From Bacteroidaceae bacterium (GTDB lineage: Bacteria > Bacteroidota > Bacteroidia > Bacteroidales > Bacteroidaceae): DNA of 64,000 bases. A model generated the notes under the pieces. It saw only the letters and a program-made list of their open reading frames with translations, did no database searches and was not told the DNA's origin. The stretch is from assembly GCA_030843315.1 (NCBI GenBank), contig JAUUPT010000001.1, positions 77,826 to 141,825 of the forward strand. The letters run 5' to 3'. The position numbers and the translations under genes were made by a program. Below, in pieces: positions 53,940-61,356 of the stretch (position 1 is the stretch's first letter; each line of letters starts with the position of its first letter).

Positions 53940-55592
53940 ATGAAGAAAATAACAATGATAGCCCTTGCTGTGCTTACGGCTGTAAGCGCAGGGGCGCAGA
54001 CGGTATATGATGCAACGAATATTGCACAGAAAGATTTGAATGGTACAGCTCGTTTCGTAGGAATGGGTGGAGCAATGGGCGCATTGGGTGGTGATATTTC
54101 CACTATCGGGACAAATCCTGCCGGTATTGGTGTTTATCGCAGCAACGATGCAATGATTACTTTTGGATACTCAACAACGGGTACTGAAAGTAAATATTTG
54201 GGTACTAAATTCGAAGAGAATAAGAACCGTTGGAGTTTTGACAATGCCGGCTTTGTAATTTCTACCAAGATAGGTAATCATACTCCTTTGCGTTATGTCA
54301 ATTTTGGTTTCAATTATCATAAGACTAAATCGTTCTATAAGAACATGACTATGCAAGGGATGATGGGAAGTCTTGACGGACAATATGTTTCCCAGATACG
54401 GAGCATGGCACAGCAGGCTACGGATGGGGCTTCTGAATTCTATCACCGTCCTCAGTATGACTATCCGAATGATGGAAAATACCTGAATTATGGTAGTAAT
54501 AACATCTATAATAATCTTTATGCCGGATGGCTGGGTGCTATGGGTTATCAAGGCAATCTTTTTTATGAAGATGAAAGCGAGACTAATAATGTTTATAGTC
54601 CCTACATACCTTCAGAAGCAGATGCTTACTTCTTGTCGCGTGAGCGTGGAGGCATTGACCAGTATGACTTCAATATCTCTTTCAATGTAAACGATCGCTT
54701 CTATTTTGGTGTGACCTTTGGTGCTTATGACGTGGATTACAACAAGTATTCTCTTTACGACGAGGCCTTTAATTACACCTGGGAAGACGGAAAGAACTAT
54801 GAGGAAGGCTATTCTTTGGAGAGTTTCAACCGTATACATGGCTCGGGCTTTGATATCAAGCTCGGTGCCATATTCCGCCCGATTGAAGATTCTCCGTTCC
54901 GTATAGGTTTGGCTGTGCATACTCCTACTTATTATAAATTGACCTACACTACGGGCGCATTGTTGAATTCAGACATGTATCTGCCGGATGGTAATGGGGA
55001 TGAAACGCTGACTCGTACAACAGTAGATACCTATTCTGCTTTAGGTGGTAGAGATATGGACCGTGATTTTGAGCTACAGACTCCGTGGGTCTTTAATGCC
55101 AGTTTAGGATATACGGTTGGTAATTACCTGGCATTGGGAGCTGAATATGAATATGAAAATTATTCAAGTATGAAGTTCAAGTATCCGGGAGGTGATGAAA
55201 TGGCATGGGAAACAGGTGAGGCTGACCTTTGCATGAAAGGTGTAAATACTCTTCGTTTGGGCGCAGAGTATAAACCGATACCGGCTTTTGCTCTTCGTGC
55301 AGGTTATAACTACAGTTCGGCAGCATACAAAGAGAATGCTATCAAAGCGTTGCCTACTAACTCTATAAATACGGATACGGACTTTGCTAATAGCAAGTCA
55401 ATGAATACCTTTACGTTAGGTATTGGTTATCGTGGCTCTTTGCTGTATGCAGACTTAGCTTATAAATATGATATGTATAAGTCGGATTTCTATCCATTCT
55501 ATAATGATATAAATGGTCCGGTAACTCCACCTGCAACAAGTGTTACCAATACCCGTAGCCAAGTACTCCTTACCTTAGGTGTACGATTCTAA
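53940..55592 (+). CDS. OmpP1/FadL/TodX-like outer-membrane protein
   Basis: The 550-residue protein has a signal peptide (MIALAVLTAVSAGAQ) and the FadL-type N-terminus (NGTARFVGMGGAMGALGGDISTIGTNPAGIGVYR), where the NPAG motif marks the family. Alternating aromatic beta-strands end in TRSQVLLTLGVRF. FadL-like barrels take up hydrophobic molecules; Bacteroidetes copies are often called hemin receptors, without strong proof. It is the second gene of the unit with the low-complexity protein and converges on the ECF operon. Confidence 0.88.
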   Translation: MKKITMIALAVLTAVSAGAQTVYDATNIAQKDLNGTARFVGMGGAMGALGGDISTIGTNPAGIGVYRSNDAMITFGYSTTGTESKYLGTKFEENKNRWSFDNAGFVISTKIGNHTPLRYVNFGFNYHKTKSFYKNMTMQGMMGSLDGQYVSQIRSMAQQATDGASEFYHRPQYDYPNDGKYLNYGSNNIYNNLYAGWLGAMGYQGNLFYEDESETNNVYSPYIPSEADAYFLSRERGGIDQYDFNISFNVNDRFYFGVTFGAYDVDYNKYSLYDEAFNYTWEDGKNYEEGYSLESFNRIHGSGFDIKLGAIFRPIEDSPFRIGLAVHTPTYYKLTYTTGALLNSDMYLPDGNGDETLTRTTVDTYSALGGRDMDRDFELQTPWVFNASLGYTVGNYLALGAEYEYENYSSMKFKYPGGDEMAWETGEADLCMKGVNTLRLGAEYKPIPAFALRAGYNYSSAAYKENAIKALPTNSINTDTDFANSKSMNTFTLGIGYRGSLLYADLAYKYDMYKSDFYPFYNDINGPVTPPATSVTNTRSQVLLTLGVRF

Positions 55593-55651
55593 TAAGAACA
55601 GTTTTATTGCAAATAACCTTTCATTGCCAATACCTTCGGGTATAAAAAGGG

Positions 55652-55682
55652 ATCCCCGGAATGCATGAGTGCATCCGGGGAT
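55652..55682. terminator. Bidirectional terminator between FadL-like gene and beta-barrel gene
   Basis: ATCCCCGG and CCGGGGAT with an inner ATGCA/TGCAT stem form a strong hairpin between two convergent stop codons. On the minus strand it is followed by CCC and a run of five T. Confidence 0.8.
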
Positions 55683-55706
55683 TATCTCGTTTAAAGGGGA
55701 GGGAGA

Positions 55707-56606
55707 TTACCAATACCATGCTACGCCGAAAGAGTAGGGCGTTACTTCCGGTCCTTTGTTCTTCTGGAACAGTCCGTAAGTGGAATAGCGCAGGTAGACG
55801 CCGATGTTGCCGTAACCCGCTTGTGCCAGCAGGTTGATGCCGACAGGCTGTACGTACATACCTTTGCCCATTGTTCGCTTCTTACCCCCGTTGATGTGCG
55901 AGAAGGATTTTACTCCGTGGCGTATCTCAAACTCCGGTCCGGCATTGAAGAATACTTTGCTGTGTCCTACTCTTTGCTGCCATTCCAGCAATACGGGGAT
56001 GCGGAAGAAATAGTGGCGAAGGCGGCTTCCGCTGTAAGTGGTGGTTTCATCGCCGGCAGTGAAGAAACTTTCTCCATCTTCTTTCAGTAAGGCATAATTG
56101 CCGTCGATGTTGAATGAACGGTATCCCCAGCTGACACCTAAATTGACTCCCCAGTGCGGGTTTCTCTTGAAGTTGTGGTAAACCGATAATAGATTGAAGC
56201 CGAACTCCCATGACTTTGACAGATCGAGGTTTGCCTCTTTGCTTGTGCCGAATGCAAGGAAGTCGTTTGTCATCCAGCTGAAACCGATAAATACACCGGA
56301 GCAGTGCGGGTCATACGAATTATATCTTTTCTTCTGGGGAATGAATGGCAACGCATCCAGGAAAGTGCGTTTGTCTGCATCTACCTTTTCAAGGTAAACT
56401 CCTTCAAAGATTTGTTCTTCTCTCTTTTCGTTTTCTTCCAACTCTTCATACACCTTGATGCGAAGATCTCCTTTCCCTTTCAGGATGATGATAGAGTCTC
56501 CTTGTGTTTTTACAGTTGCTTTCTCAGGGTCAGTCTGTTGTTGTGCTGACAGGTGGCTGGCCGGTACTGCGAGCAGGCAAGCCAAAATCATAACTTTGGT
56601 TTTCAT
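55707..56606 (-). CDS. Outer-membrane beta-barrel protein (PorT-like)
   Basis: The 299-residue protein has a signal peptide (MILACLLAVPASHLSAQ), a soluble N-terminal part (25-85), then amphipathic strands typical of an 8-10-strand Bacteroidetes barrel, ending in VTPYSFGVAWYW with a terminal aromatic residue. It is the last gene of the ECF sigma operon, 20 bp after the gene at 56.6 kb. Its function is unknown; it may be the envelope target or sensor of the sigma factor. Confidence 0.78.
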   Translation of the reverse strand: MKTKVMILACLLAVPASHLSAQQQTDPEKATVKTQGDSIIILKGKGDLRIKVYEELEENEKREEQIFEGVYLEKVDADKRTFLDALPFIPQKKRYNSYDPHCSGVFIGFSWMTNDFLAFGTSKEANLDLSKSWEFGFNLLSVYHNFKRNPHWGVNLGVSWGYRSFNIDGNYALLKEDGESFFTAGDETTTYSGSRLRHYFFRIPVLLEWQQRVGHSKVFFNAGPEFEIRHGVKSFSHINGGKKRTMGKGMYVQPVGINLLAQAGYGNIGVYLRYSTYGLFQKNKGPEVTPYSFGVAWYW

Positions 56607-56625
56607 ATTGTATATTGTTTGATTG

Positions 56626-57096
56626 TTATTCCGGTTTATAAAGCATATCCATCATTTCTTTTTCGCTGAGCATTCCTTCTATATAGATCAGGGTACCCAT
56701 CGAGTCCTTACCTATCTTGAAGAGTATGTAGCGGTTTAATTTCTTCCCGTCGCGTTCCACCTCTTTCAGTTGGTAGTAGGCACTGCGCAGAATGCCGCTA
56801 TCCATCACTTCCTGGGCTTTCTTCACGTTCTCCTGTTTGTCGTGGGCGAGGGCTTGCTGAATCTCCTGTCGATAGGACGATACATCCTTGAATACGAGAC
56901 TTTTGTAGGTGGTCATGCGATAGGATTTCAGGATACTGCCGTTCAGTTCCACTCTGGTCACGTCCTTCTGCTCGCCATACTTGCTGAATAAAGAGGCTAT
57001 TTGCAGGCCATCTTGTGCCCGGGCAAAGACGGGCAGGCAAATCAGCAAGGACAAGAGGCATAAACCTCGCAGGCAACTAAGTATAGATGTTTTCAT
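56626..57096 (-). CDS. Secreted hypothetical protein (DUF6108/DUF4252-like)
   Basis: The 156-residue protein has a signal peptide (LCLLSLLICLPVFARAQ) and a mature alpha/beta part containing IASLFSKYGEQKDVTRVELNG and a C-terminal IEGMLSEKEMMDMLYKPE. This resembles small periplasmic proteins found in Bacteroidetes sigma/anti-sigma clusters; the family name is a recollection and not certain. The gene is 14 bp after the anti-sigma-like gene and 20 bp before the beta-barrel gene. Confidence 0.7.
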   Translation of the reverse strand: MKTSILSCLRGLCLLSLLICLPVFARAQDGLQIASLFSKYGEQKDVTRVELNGSILKSYRMTTYKSLVFKDVSSYRQEIQQALAHDKQENVKKAQEVMDSGILRSAYYQLKEVERDGKKLNRYILFKIGKDSMGTLIYIEGMLSEKEMMDMLYKPE

Positions 57097-57109
57097 AACC
57101 TGGTTTATA

Positions 57110-57535
57110 TTAATGTTGAAACAGTAAGTTACTTAAGTCTTCATCTGTGAAACTGGCATTTTGCAGGGCTTCCATTGCTTTGGCTTCCACCAGTTTCTCG
57201 TCTGTATAGCGTTTCCCGTCGATAATAACATAATTCTCGGAGGAGGCGGAGAGCGGCAATATTCTGGCTATCCCGATGAGTAGGAGCAATCCGGCGGCAA
57301 TCCCGCTGAGGGCGTAGAGCGTGCGATGCAGAAAGGCAGACTTCTTTGCGGGCAGCATTTTCGGGCTTTCCTCTTGTCCGGCTTTCACTTCCCGGTCTAA
57401 ATAGGCAAACAGCGGACGGTATACTTGCAGATGTTCCGGTACTTCTTCTCCGGTAAAGAAACGGCGCAGTTCCCGTTCTTCTTCGCAGGAGGTTTCTCCT
57501 TCAAAGTATTTGTTCAACAGTTCATCTATCTTCAT
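57110..57535 (-). CDS. Anti-sigma-factor-like membrane protein
   Basis: The 141-residue protein has a cytoplasmic N-terminus (MKIDELLNKYFEGETSCEEERELRRFF, a pattern usual in Bacteroidetes anti-sigma factors), one membrane helix (about 73-92, LYALSGIAAGLLLLIGIARIL) and a short periplasmic tail. Its start overlaps the stop of the ECF sigma gene by 4 bp, the standard sigma/anti-sigma arrangement. It is shorter than FecR-type anti-sigma factors and has no FecR domain. Assignment rests on topology and context. Confidence 0.72.
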   Translation of the reverse strand: MKIDELLNKYFEGETSCEEERELRRFFTGEEVPEHLQVYRPLFAYLDREVKAGQEESPKMLPAKKSAFLHRTLYALSGIAAGLLLLIGIARILPLSASSENYVIIDGKRYTDEKLVEAKAMEALQNASFTDEDLSNLLFQH

Positions 57536-58053
57536 GACTCATTTCTCCTTTTCTTTTCTTGTATGGTTTGCAGGTAAATGTCTCTCACTTTCTTCCTTGC
57601 TCTGGACAGGTTGCTGCGGATAGCTTCTGCTCCACAACCGGTAATCTCGGCGATTTCATCTGTCTCGTATCCCTGAATATCTTTCATCCGCATGATAGTG
57701 CGTTGAAGGTTGGGCAACGAGTCTATGATTTCATGCATCAGGCGGATTTCATCTTTAATTTCCAGTAACCGTTCCGGGCTTTCGGTAGAGGCTGCCGCTT
57801 GCACGGTGTCCAACGACAGATTGTTGCTATGCTTGCATCGCCAGATGTCAATGCAATGATTGTGCGTCAACGTCATGGCAAAGGCTTCGATGCTGCGGTA
57901 TTGCTCCAGTTCAAGCCTTTTGTTCCATAGCTTGAGCAATACCTCCTGGACAGCATCTTCGGCATCCTCCGGATCATCGGTCATCTTCCGTGCGTAATTC
58001 AATAGCTTACCACGGAGAGGAAGAACAGTTATTTTAAATTGTTTGAGTTCCAT
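57532..58053 (-). CDS. ECF-type RNA polymerase sigma factor
   Basis: The 173-residue protein carries sigma region 2 (ARKMTDDPEDAEDAVQEVLLKLWNKR) and region 4 (IIDSLPNLQRTIMRMKDIQGYETDEIAEITGCGAEAIRSNLSRARKKVRD). It heads a four-gene operon: sigma, anti-sigma-like, secreted protein, beta-barrel. No SusC gene is next to it, so it is not the usual glycan-locus ECF. The start is supported by a typical MELKQFKITVLPLR opening. Confidence 0.92.
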   Translation of the reverse strand: MELKQFKITVLPLRGKLLNYARKMTDDPEDAEDAVQEVLLKLWNKRLELEQYRSIEAFAMTLTHNHCIDIWRCKHSNNLSLDTVQAAASTESPERLLEIKDEIRLMHEIIDSLPNLQRTIMRMKDIQGYETDEIAEITGCGAEAIRSNLSRARKKVRDIYLQTIQEKKRRNES

Positions 58054-58100
58054 TTACATAAATAAGACGAACGAGTTGCTTGAACGTGACATCAAAACAT

Positions 58101-58136
58101 AAAAAAAGGGACTTGCCAAAGATAGCAGTCCCTTTT
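58101..58136 (-). terminator. Rho-independent terminator of the rubrerythrin gene
   Basis: Read on the minus strand, AAAAGGGACT and AGTCCCTTTT form a stem followed by a T run (58107-58101). It lies 23 bp past the rubrerythrin stop codon and separates it from the ECF operon. Confidence 0.85.
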
Positions 58137-58158
58137 CTTACATTACTATGAAATTGGA

Positions 58159-58716
58159 TTATTTCTTGAAGTATCTGTTGTATAAGCCTTCAAAGCCTTT
58201 GCCGTGACGAGCTTCGTCTTTTGCCATTTCGTGAACAGTGTCGTGAATAGCATCCAGATTCAATGCTTTAGCACGGGTAGCAATGCGCTTTTTGTCTTCG
58301 CATGCGCCTGATTCAGCATTCATTCTTTTTTCGAGGTTAGTCTTGGTATCCCATACGCAGTCGCCCAGCAACTCAGCAAACTTAGAAGCGTGTTCTGCTT
58401 CTTCCCAAGCGTAACGCTTGAATGCTTCTGCTACTTCAGGATAACCTTCACGATCGGCTTGGCGGCTCATTGCCAAGTACATACCAACTTCTGTACATTC
58501 GCCCATGAAGTGGTTGTTCAGGTCTTTAATCATTTCGTCGTCGCAACCTTTAGCTACGCCGATAACATGTTCGTCAGCGAAAACCAACGGACCGTCAGCT
58601 TTTGCTTCTTCTACTTCTACGAACTTGCTGGCAGGAGCTTTACACAATGGGCATTTCTCAGGAGCTGCGTCACCTTCGTATACGTAACCGCAGACAGTAC
58701 ATCTAAACTTTTTCAT
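58159..58716 (-). CDS. Rubrerythrin with N-terminal rubredoxin domain
   Basis: The 185-residue protein has a rubredoxin-type iron site at the N-terminus (Cys6, Cys9, Cys22, Cys25 in FRCTVCGYVYEG and KCPLCK), followed by a diiron ferritin-like four-helix bundle (NHFMGECTEVGMYLAMSRQ, AWEEAEHASKFAELL, MAKDEARHGKGFEGLYNR). The domain order rubredoxin-then-bundle is that of reverse rubrerythrins, which reduce hydrogen peroxide and oxygen with NAD(P)H-derived electrons in anaerobes. It follows a PerR/Fur-type gene, and two 13-bp direct repeats occupy the 71-bp gap. Confidence 0.92.
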   Translation of the reverse strand: MKKFRCTVCGYVYEGDAAPEKCPLCKAPASKFVEVEEAKADGPLVFADEHVIGVAKGCDDEMIKDLNNHFMGECTEVGMYLAMSRQADREGYPEVAEAFKRYAWEEAEHASKFAELLGDCVWDTKTNLEKRMNAESGACEDKKRIATRAKALNLDAIHDTVHEMAKDEARHGKGFEGLYNRYFKK

Positions 58717-58732
58717 TTTCTTTCAGATTTTA

Positions 58733-58771
58733 ATCAGTTGAATTAGTTATTCTCTTATATCAGTTGAATTA
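58733..58771. promoter_or_regulatory. 13-bp direct repeats between the Fur-family and rubrerythrin genes
   Basis: ATCAGTTGAATTA occurs at 58733-58745 and again at 58759-58771, 26 bp apart, just upstream of the rubrerythrin start codon. The repeat could be an operator of a peroxide-responsive regulator; it does not match the classical Fur/PerR box. Confidence 0.45.
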
Positions 58772-58787
58772 ATTACTCTTTGTCTTA

Positions 58788-59204
58788 TTAAGCGTTCTTC
58801 TGTTCAATGCAGTGCTTACAGATTCCTTTATAGTAGTAATGGACTTCTTGTATATCGTGTCCATCCAGATCCATGTCTACTACTTGTTTCATGTTTTCAT
58901 TACATTCTAAATCGTAAATCTTTCCGCAATGCTTGCACAGAAAATGTGCGTGCGGAGTGGTGTCTGCATCATAACAAGTATTCCGTTCATCAATAGTCAA
59001 TGTTTGAGCAGCACCTTGTTCACTCAGCAGTTTCAAGGTATTGTACACCGTTGTTTTCGACAGGGTCGGTATCGACGGGGACAGTGCTGTATAAATCTCA
59101 TCCACTGTGGGATGCGTACGATGCGTTATCAGGTAATCCATAATTGCCATGCGCTGCACTGACGGCTTAATGTTGTGGTCTTGCAATCGTTTTACTACAT
59201 CCAT
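58788..59204 (-). CDS. Fur-family transcriptional regulator (PerR-like)
   Basis: The 138-residue protein has a winged-helix DNA-binding domain (about 10-80, TLSKTTVYNTLKLLSEQG) and a dimerisation domain with His85 and His87 (TPHAHFLC) and two CxxC pairs, Cys90/Cys93 and Cys129/Cys132, which form the structural zinc site. The neighbouring rubrerythrin gene, 71 bp downstream on the same strand, favours a peroxide-sensing PerR role over iron control, but the metal-sensing set is not decisive. An excellent promoter and an AAGGAG ribosome-binding site precede the start. Confidence 0.9.
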   Translation of the reverse strand: MDVVKRLQDHNIKPSVQRMAIMDYLITHRTHPTVDEIYTALSPSIPTLSKTTVYNTLKLLSEQGAAQTLTIDERNTCYDADTTPHAHFLCKHCGKIYDLECNENMKQVVDMDLDGHDIQEVHYYYKGICKHCIEQKNA

Positions 59205-59252
59205 ATCATCTCCTTTTTCAAACTTGTAATAGTTACATTTTTAATTCACTTG

Positions 59253-59283
59253 CAAAGATAGGGACTTCTTCCAATTCTCCAAA
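59253..59283 (-). promoter_or_regulatory. Consensus promoter of the Fur-family gene
   Basis: On the minus strand TTTG (59280-59283), 19 bp, then TATCTTTG (59253-59260): a perfect match to the Bacteroides housekeeping promoter. The start codon is about 48 bp downstream. Confidence 0.8.
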
Positions 59284-59323
59284 AGATTTTCGTCATTTTT
59301 TTTAGGTAATCAGATGAAAATGC

Positions 59324-61219
59324 TTAGGGATGCCTCTCTACGGGATGGTAGGGAATCTCCAGCCAAAACTCTGATCCTTTGCCTACTTCGGAAGAAACAC
59401 CGACGGTTGCGTCCATCTTTTCTGCAATCATGCGACAGATAGATAATCCCAATCCGGTGCCTTGCTTGAAGCTGTCCAGTTTGACAAAACGGTCGAATAC
59501 CTGCTGATGCTTGTCTGGTGCGATGCCGCATCCGGTATCGCGGATAAAGAGTCGCAATTTACCGTCTTTGGGTAGATAGTAACCGACGGTGATGCTACCC
59601 TCGGTGGTATATTTGATGGCGTTGGATAGATAATTGCCAAGTATCTGTATGACCCGGCCTTTTTCTGTATGAATAAAGCATTTGCCGAGAGGTGGAGCCA
59701 GGATCAGCCGTACATTCTCCGGCATTCGCAGGCGGAAGGCATCTTCCAGTTCTTCAAGGCAATTATTGATTTCTACATCGGTATATTTGAATTCAAGTAG
59801 CCCGGCTTCTATCTTCGATAAGTCCAGAATATCATTGATCAGTTGCAACAGCAGATAGTTGTTGCTCTCGATAATCTGTATGTATTCGTGGTTCTCCGGT
59901 GTGTCGGCCGTCTCGGCAAGGATGCTGGAGAAGCCTACGATAGCATTGAGCGGGGTACGTATCTCGTGGCTCATATTGGCAAGAAAGGCCGATTTAAGCC
60001 GGTCGGCTTCTTCGGCGTGCTCTTTGGCTTTGATAAGTTCCCTTTTTACTTTCAGGGAACGGATGTGATATACGGAATATAAAGCGATGGATAGCAGGAT
60101 GAAGAAGCCTGTCAGCCAGATATAAACCCGGTATTGCTGATAAAAAGTGGGGGGCTTGCGGTAATAGATGGCATTGTCGGGATATAGTTTCTCCGGGATA
60201 TTATACCATTTCAAGTCGGCGTAATTAAGATAGGTATGAGGGATACCACCATCCTGATAAGGTATGGAAGATGCCGGTTCACCGCCCAAGATACGGTTGA
60301 TAACGGACATTGTGGTATCGACGAAGTCTTCGATAGAGATATAATGTCCTCCTGCAAACAGATTTTCTTGCAAGTTCAAGTCTGCTATGGTGAATATCGG
60401 TACTTCCAGAAAAGAAGGGAGTATCTTTTTCAAGTGGTCGGCCAGATAATAACTCTCTTTCTTTCCGTATTGTTGGAACCAGGAATAGTAGATGACTCCG
60501 GTTGATTTGTCGTAAGTCTTCAGGGTATCCAATAATTGTTCGGTATTTAATACGTCGGACGACAGTTGTTCGAGTTTCATATCCGGGAATTCCGTCTGCA
60601 TGGCTTGCTGCACAGCCTGGCGTGTGACGGCGCTGATATACCGATGGTCGGAGATGAAAGCGACTTGCTTGATGCTGGGTTGCAACAACTTCATCAGATT
60701 CAGGGTTTCTGATATGAAGTAGGGTTGCTCTAAGACTGTAATGTTATATTTCTTATTGAATTCCTTGATAGGAATACTGTTCTTTTCTGTCAGTATGGTT
60801 TTGGCAAGCAGAGTCTGCAAGTTGGCAGGTACTTTGTTGCGCGAGTAGCACAATACGACGGGAATATCTTTCCACGGACCATCGAAGAGGGGAGCGCTGA
60901 CCATCCAGCCGGGATCGCCTATTATTACTACTGCTTTGGGAGGGATGGGAAAAGTTTGCAAAACCTTTTCCTGCAGTTGCTTTACTTCTTCTTCATCTAT
61001 CAATAAAGGTATTGACAAGAAAAAATCTTTCAGCACCAAGTCCTGTTTGTCGGTGCGGTGTTGCAATTCCGTGGCAAAGGCCTTTGTCCACGGCTCTTCT
61101 TTATTGATGGAATTGAGTAGTAATATATAATCTTTATCCGTCTCCTCGGCGGAGGCGGATAAACTGTAAATCAGAGGTAGTAGAAAAAATAATAAGTACT
61201 TAAAATGCTGCATTCTCAT
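59324..61219 (-). CDS. Sensor histidine kinase with periplasmic ABC-type binding-protein-like domain
   Basis: The protein (about 631 residues from MRMQHFKYLL) has a signal/anchor segment, a long periplasmic domain (about 30-350) resembling ABC-type substrate-binding proteins (DYILLLNSINKEEPWTKAF, IKQVAFISDHRYISAV), a membrane helix (about 365-388), and a cytoplasmic kinase with His418 (NMSHEIRTPLNAIVGFSS), an N-box (GNYLSNAIKY) and G-boxes (DTGCGIAP, GTGLGLSICRMIAEKM). It lacks a receiver domain and no response regulator is adjacent. The start was placed at 61219; an in-frame ATG at 61213 is equally possible, while a further upstream open stretch overlaps the nadE promoter. The ligand is unknown. 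Confidence 0.88.
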   Translation of the reverse strand: MRMQHFKYLLFFLLPLIYSLSASAEETDKDYILLLNSINKEEPWTKAFATELQHRTDKQDLVLKDFFLSIPLLIDEEEVKQLQEKVLQTFPIPPKAVVIIGDPGWMVSAPLFDGPWKDIPVVLCYSRNKVPANLQTLLAKTILTEKNSIPIKEFNKKYNITVLEQPYFISETLNLMKLLQPSIKQVAFISDHRYISAVTRQAVQQAMQTEFPDMKLEQLSSDVLNTEQLLDTLKTYDKSTGVIYYSWFQQYGKKESYYLADHLKKILPSFLEVPIFTIADLNLQENLFAGGHYISIEDFVDTTMSVINRILGGEPASSIPYQDGGIPHTYLNYADLKWYNIPEKLYPDNAIYYRKPPTFYQQYRVYIWLTGFFILLSIALYSVYHIRSLKVKRELIKAKEHAEEADRLKSAFLANMSHEIRTPLNAIVGFSSILAETADTPENHEYIQIIESNNYLLLQLINDILDLSKIEAGLLEFKYTDVEINNCLEELEDAFRLRMPENVRLILAPPLGKCFIHTEKGRVIQILGNYLSNAIKYTTEGSITVGYYLPKDGKLRLFIRDTGCGIAPDKHQQVFDRFVKLDSFKQGTGLGLSICRMIAEKMDATVGVSSEVGKGSEFWLEIPYHPVERHP

Positions 61220-61300
61220 AGCTATAGACACCGATTTCCTGTAAACGAGCGATAAAAGTACAAGTAATTCAGTGAATGGCAAAGTGAAACAACTGATTAT

Positions 61301-61332
61301 TTTGTGTTTGTTGATAAATTGCCGTATTTTTG
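61301..61332 (+). promoter_or_regulatory. Consensus promoter of nadE
   Basis: TTTG (61301-61304), 20 bp, then TATTTTTG (61325-61332): a perfect Bacteroides promoter match 24 bp before the nadE start codon. Confidence 0.75.
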
Positions 61333-61356
61333 TGCCGAACAAATAAGTAAATCCTT

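Noticed and set aside
61220..61342. Upstream extension of the sensor kinase frame
   Set aside because: It would overlap the nadE promoter, and the natural signal segment begins at MRMQHFKYLL.
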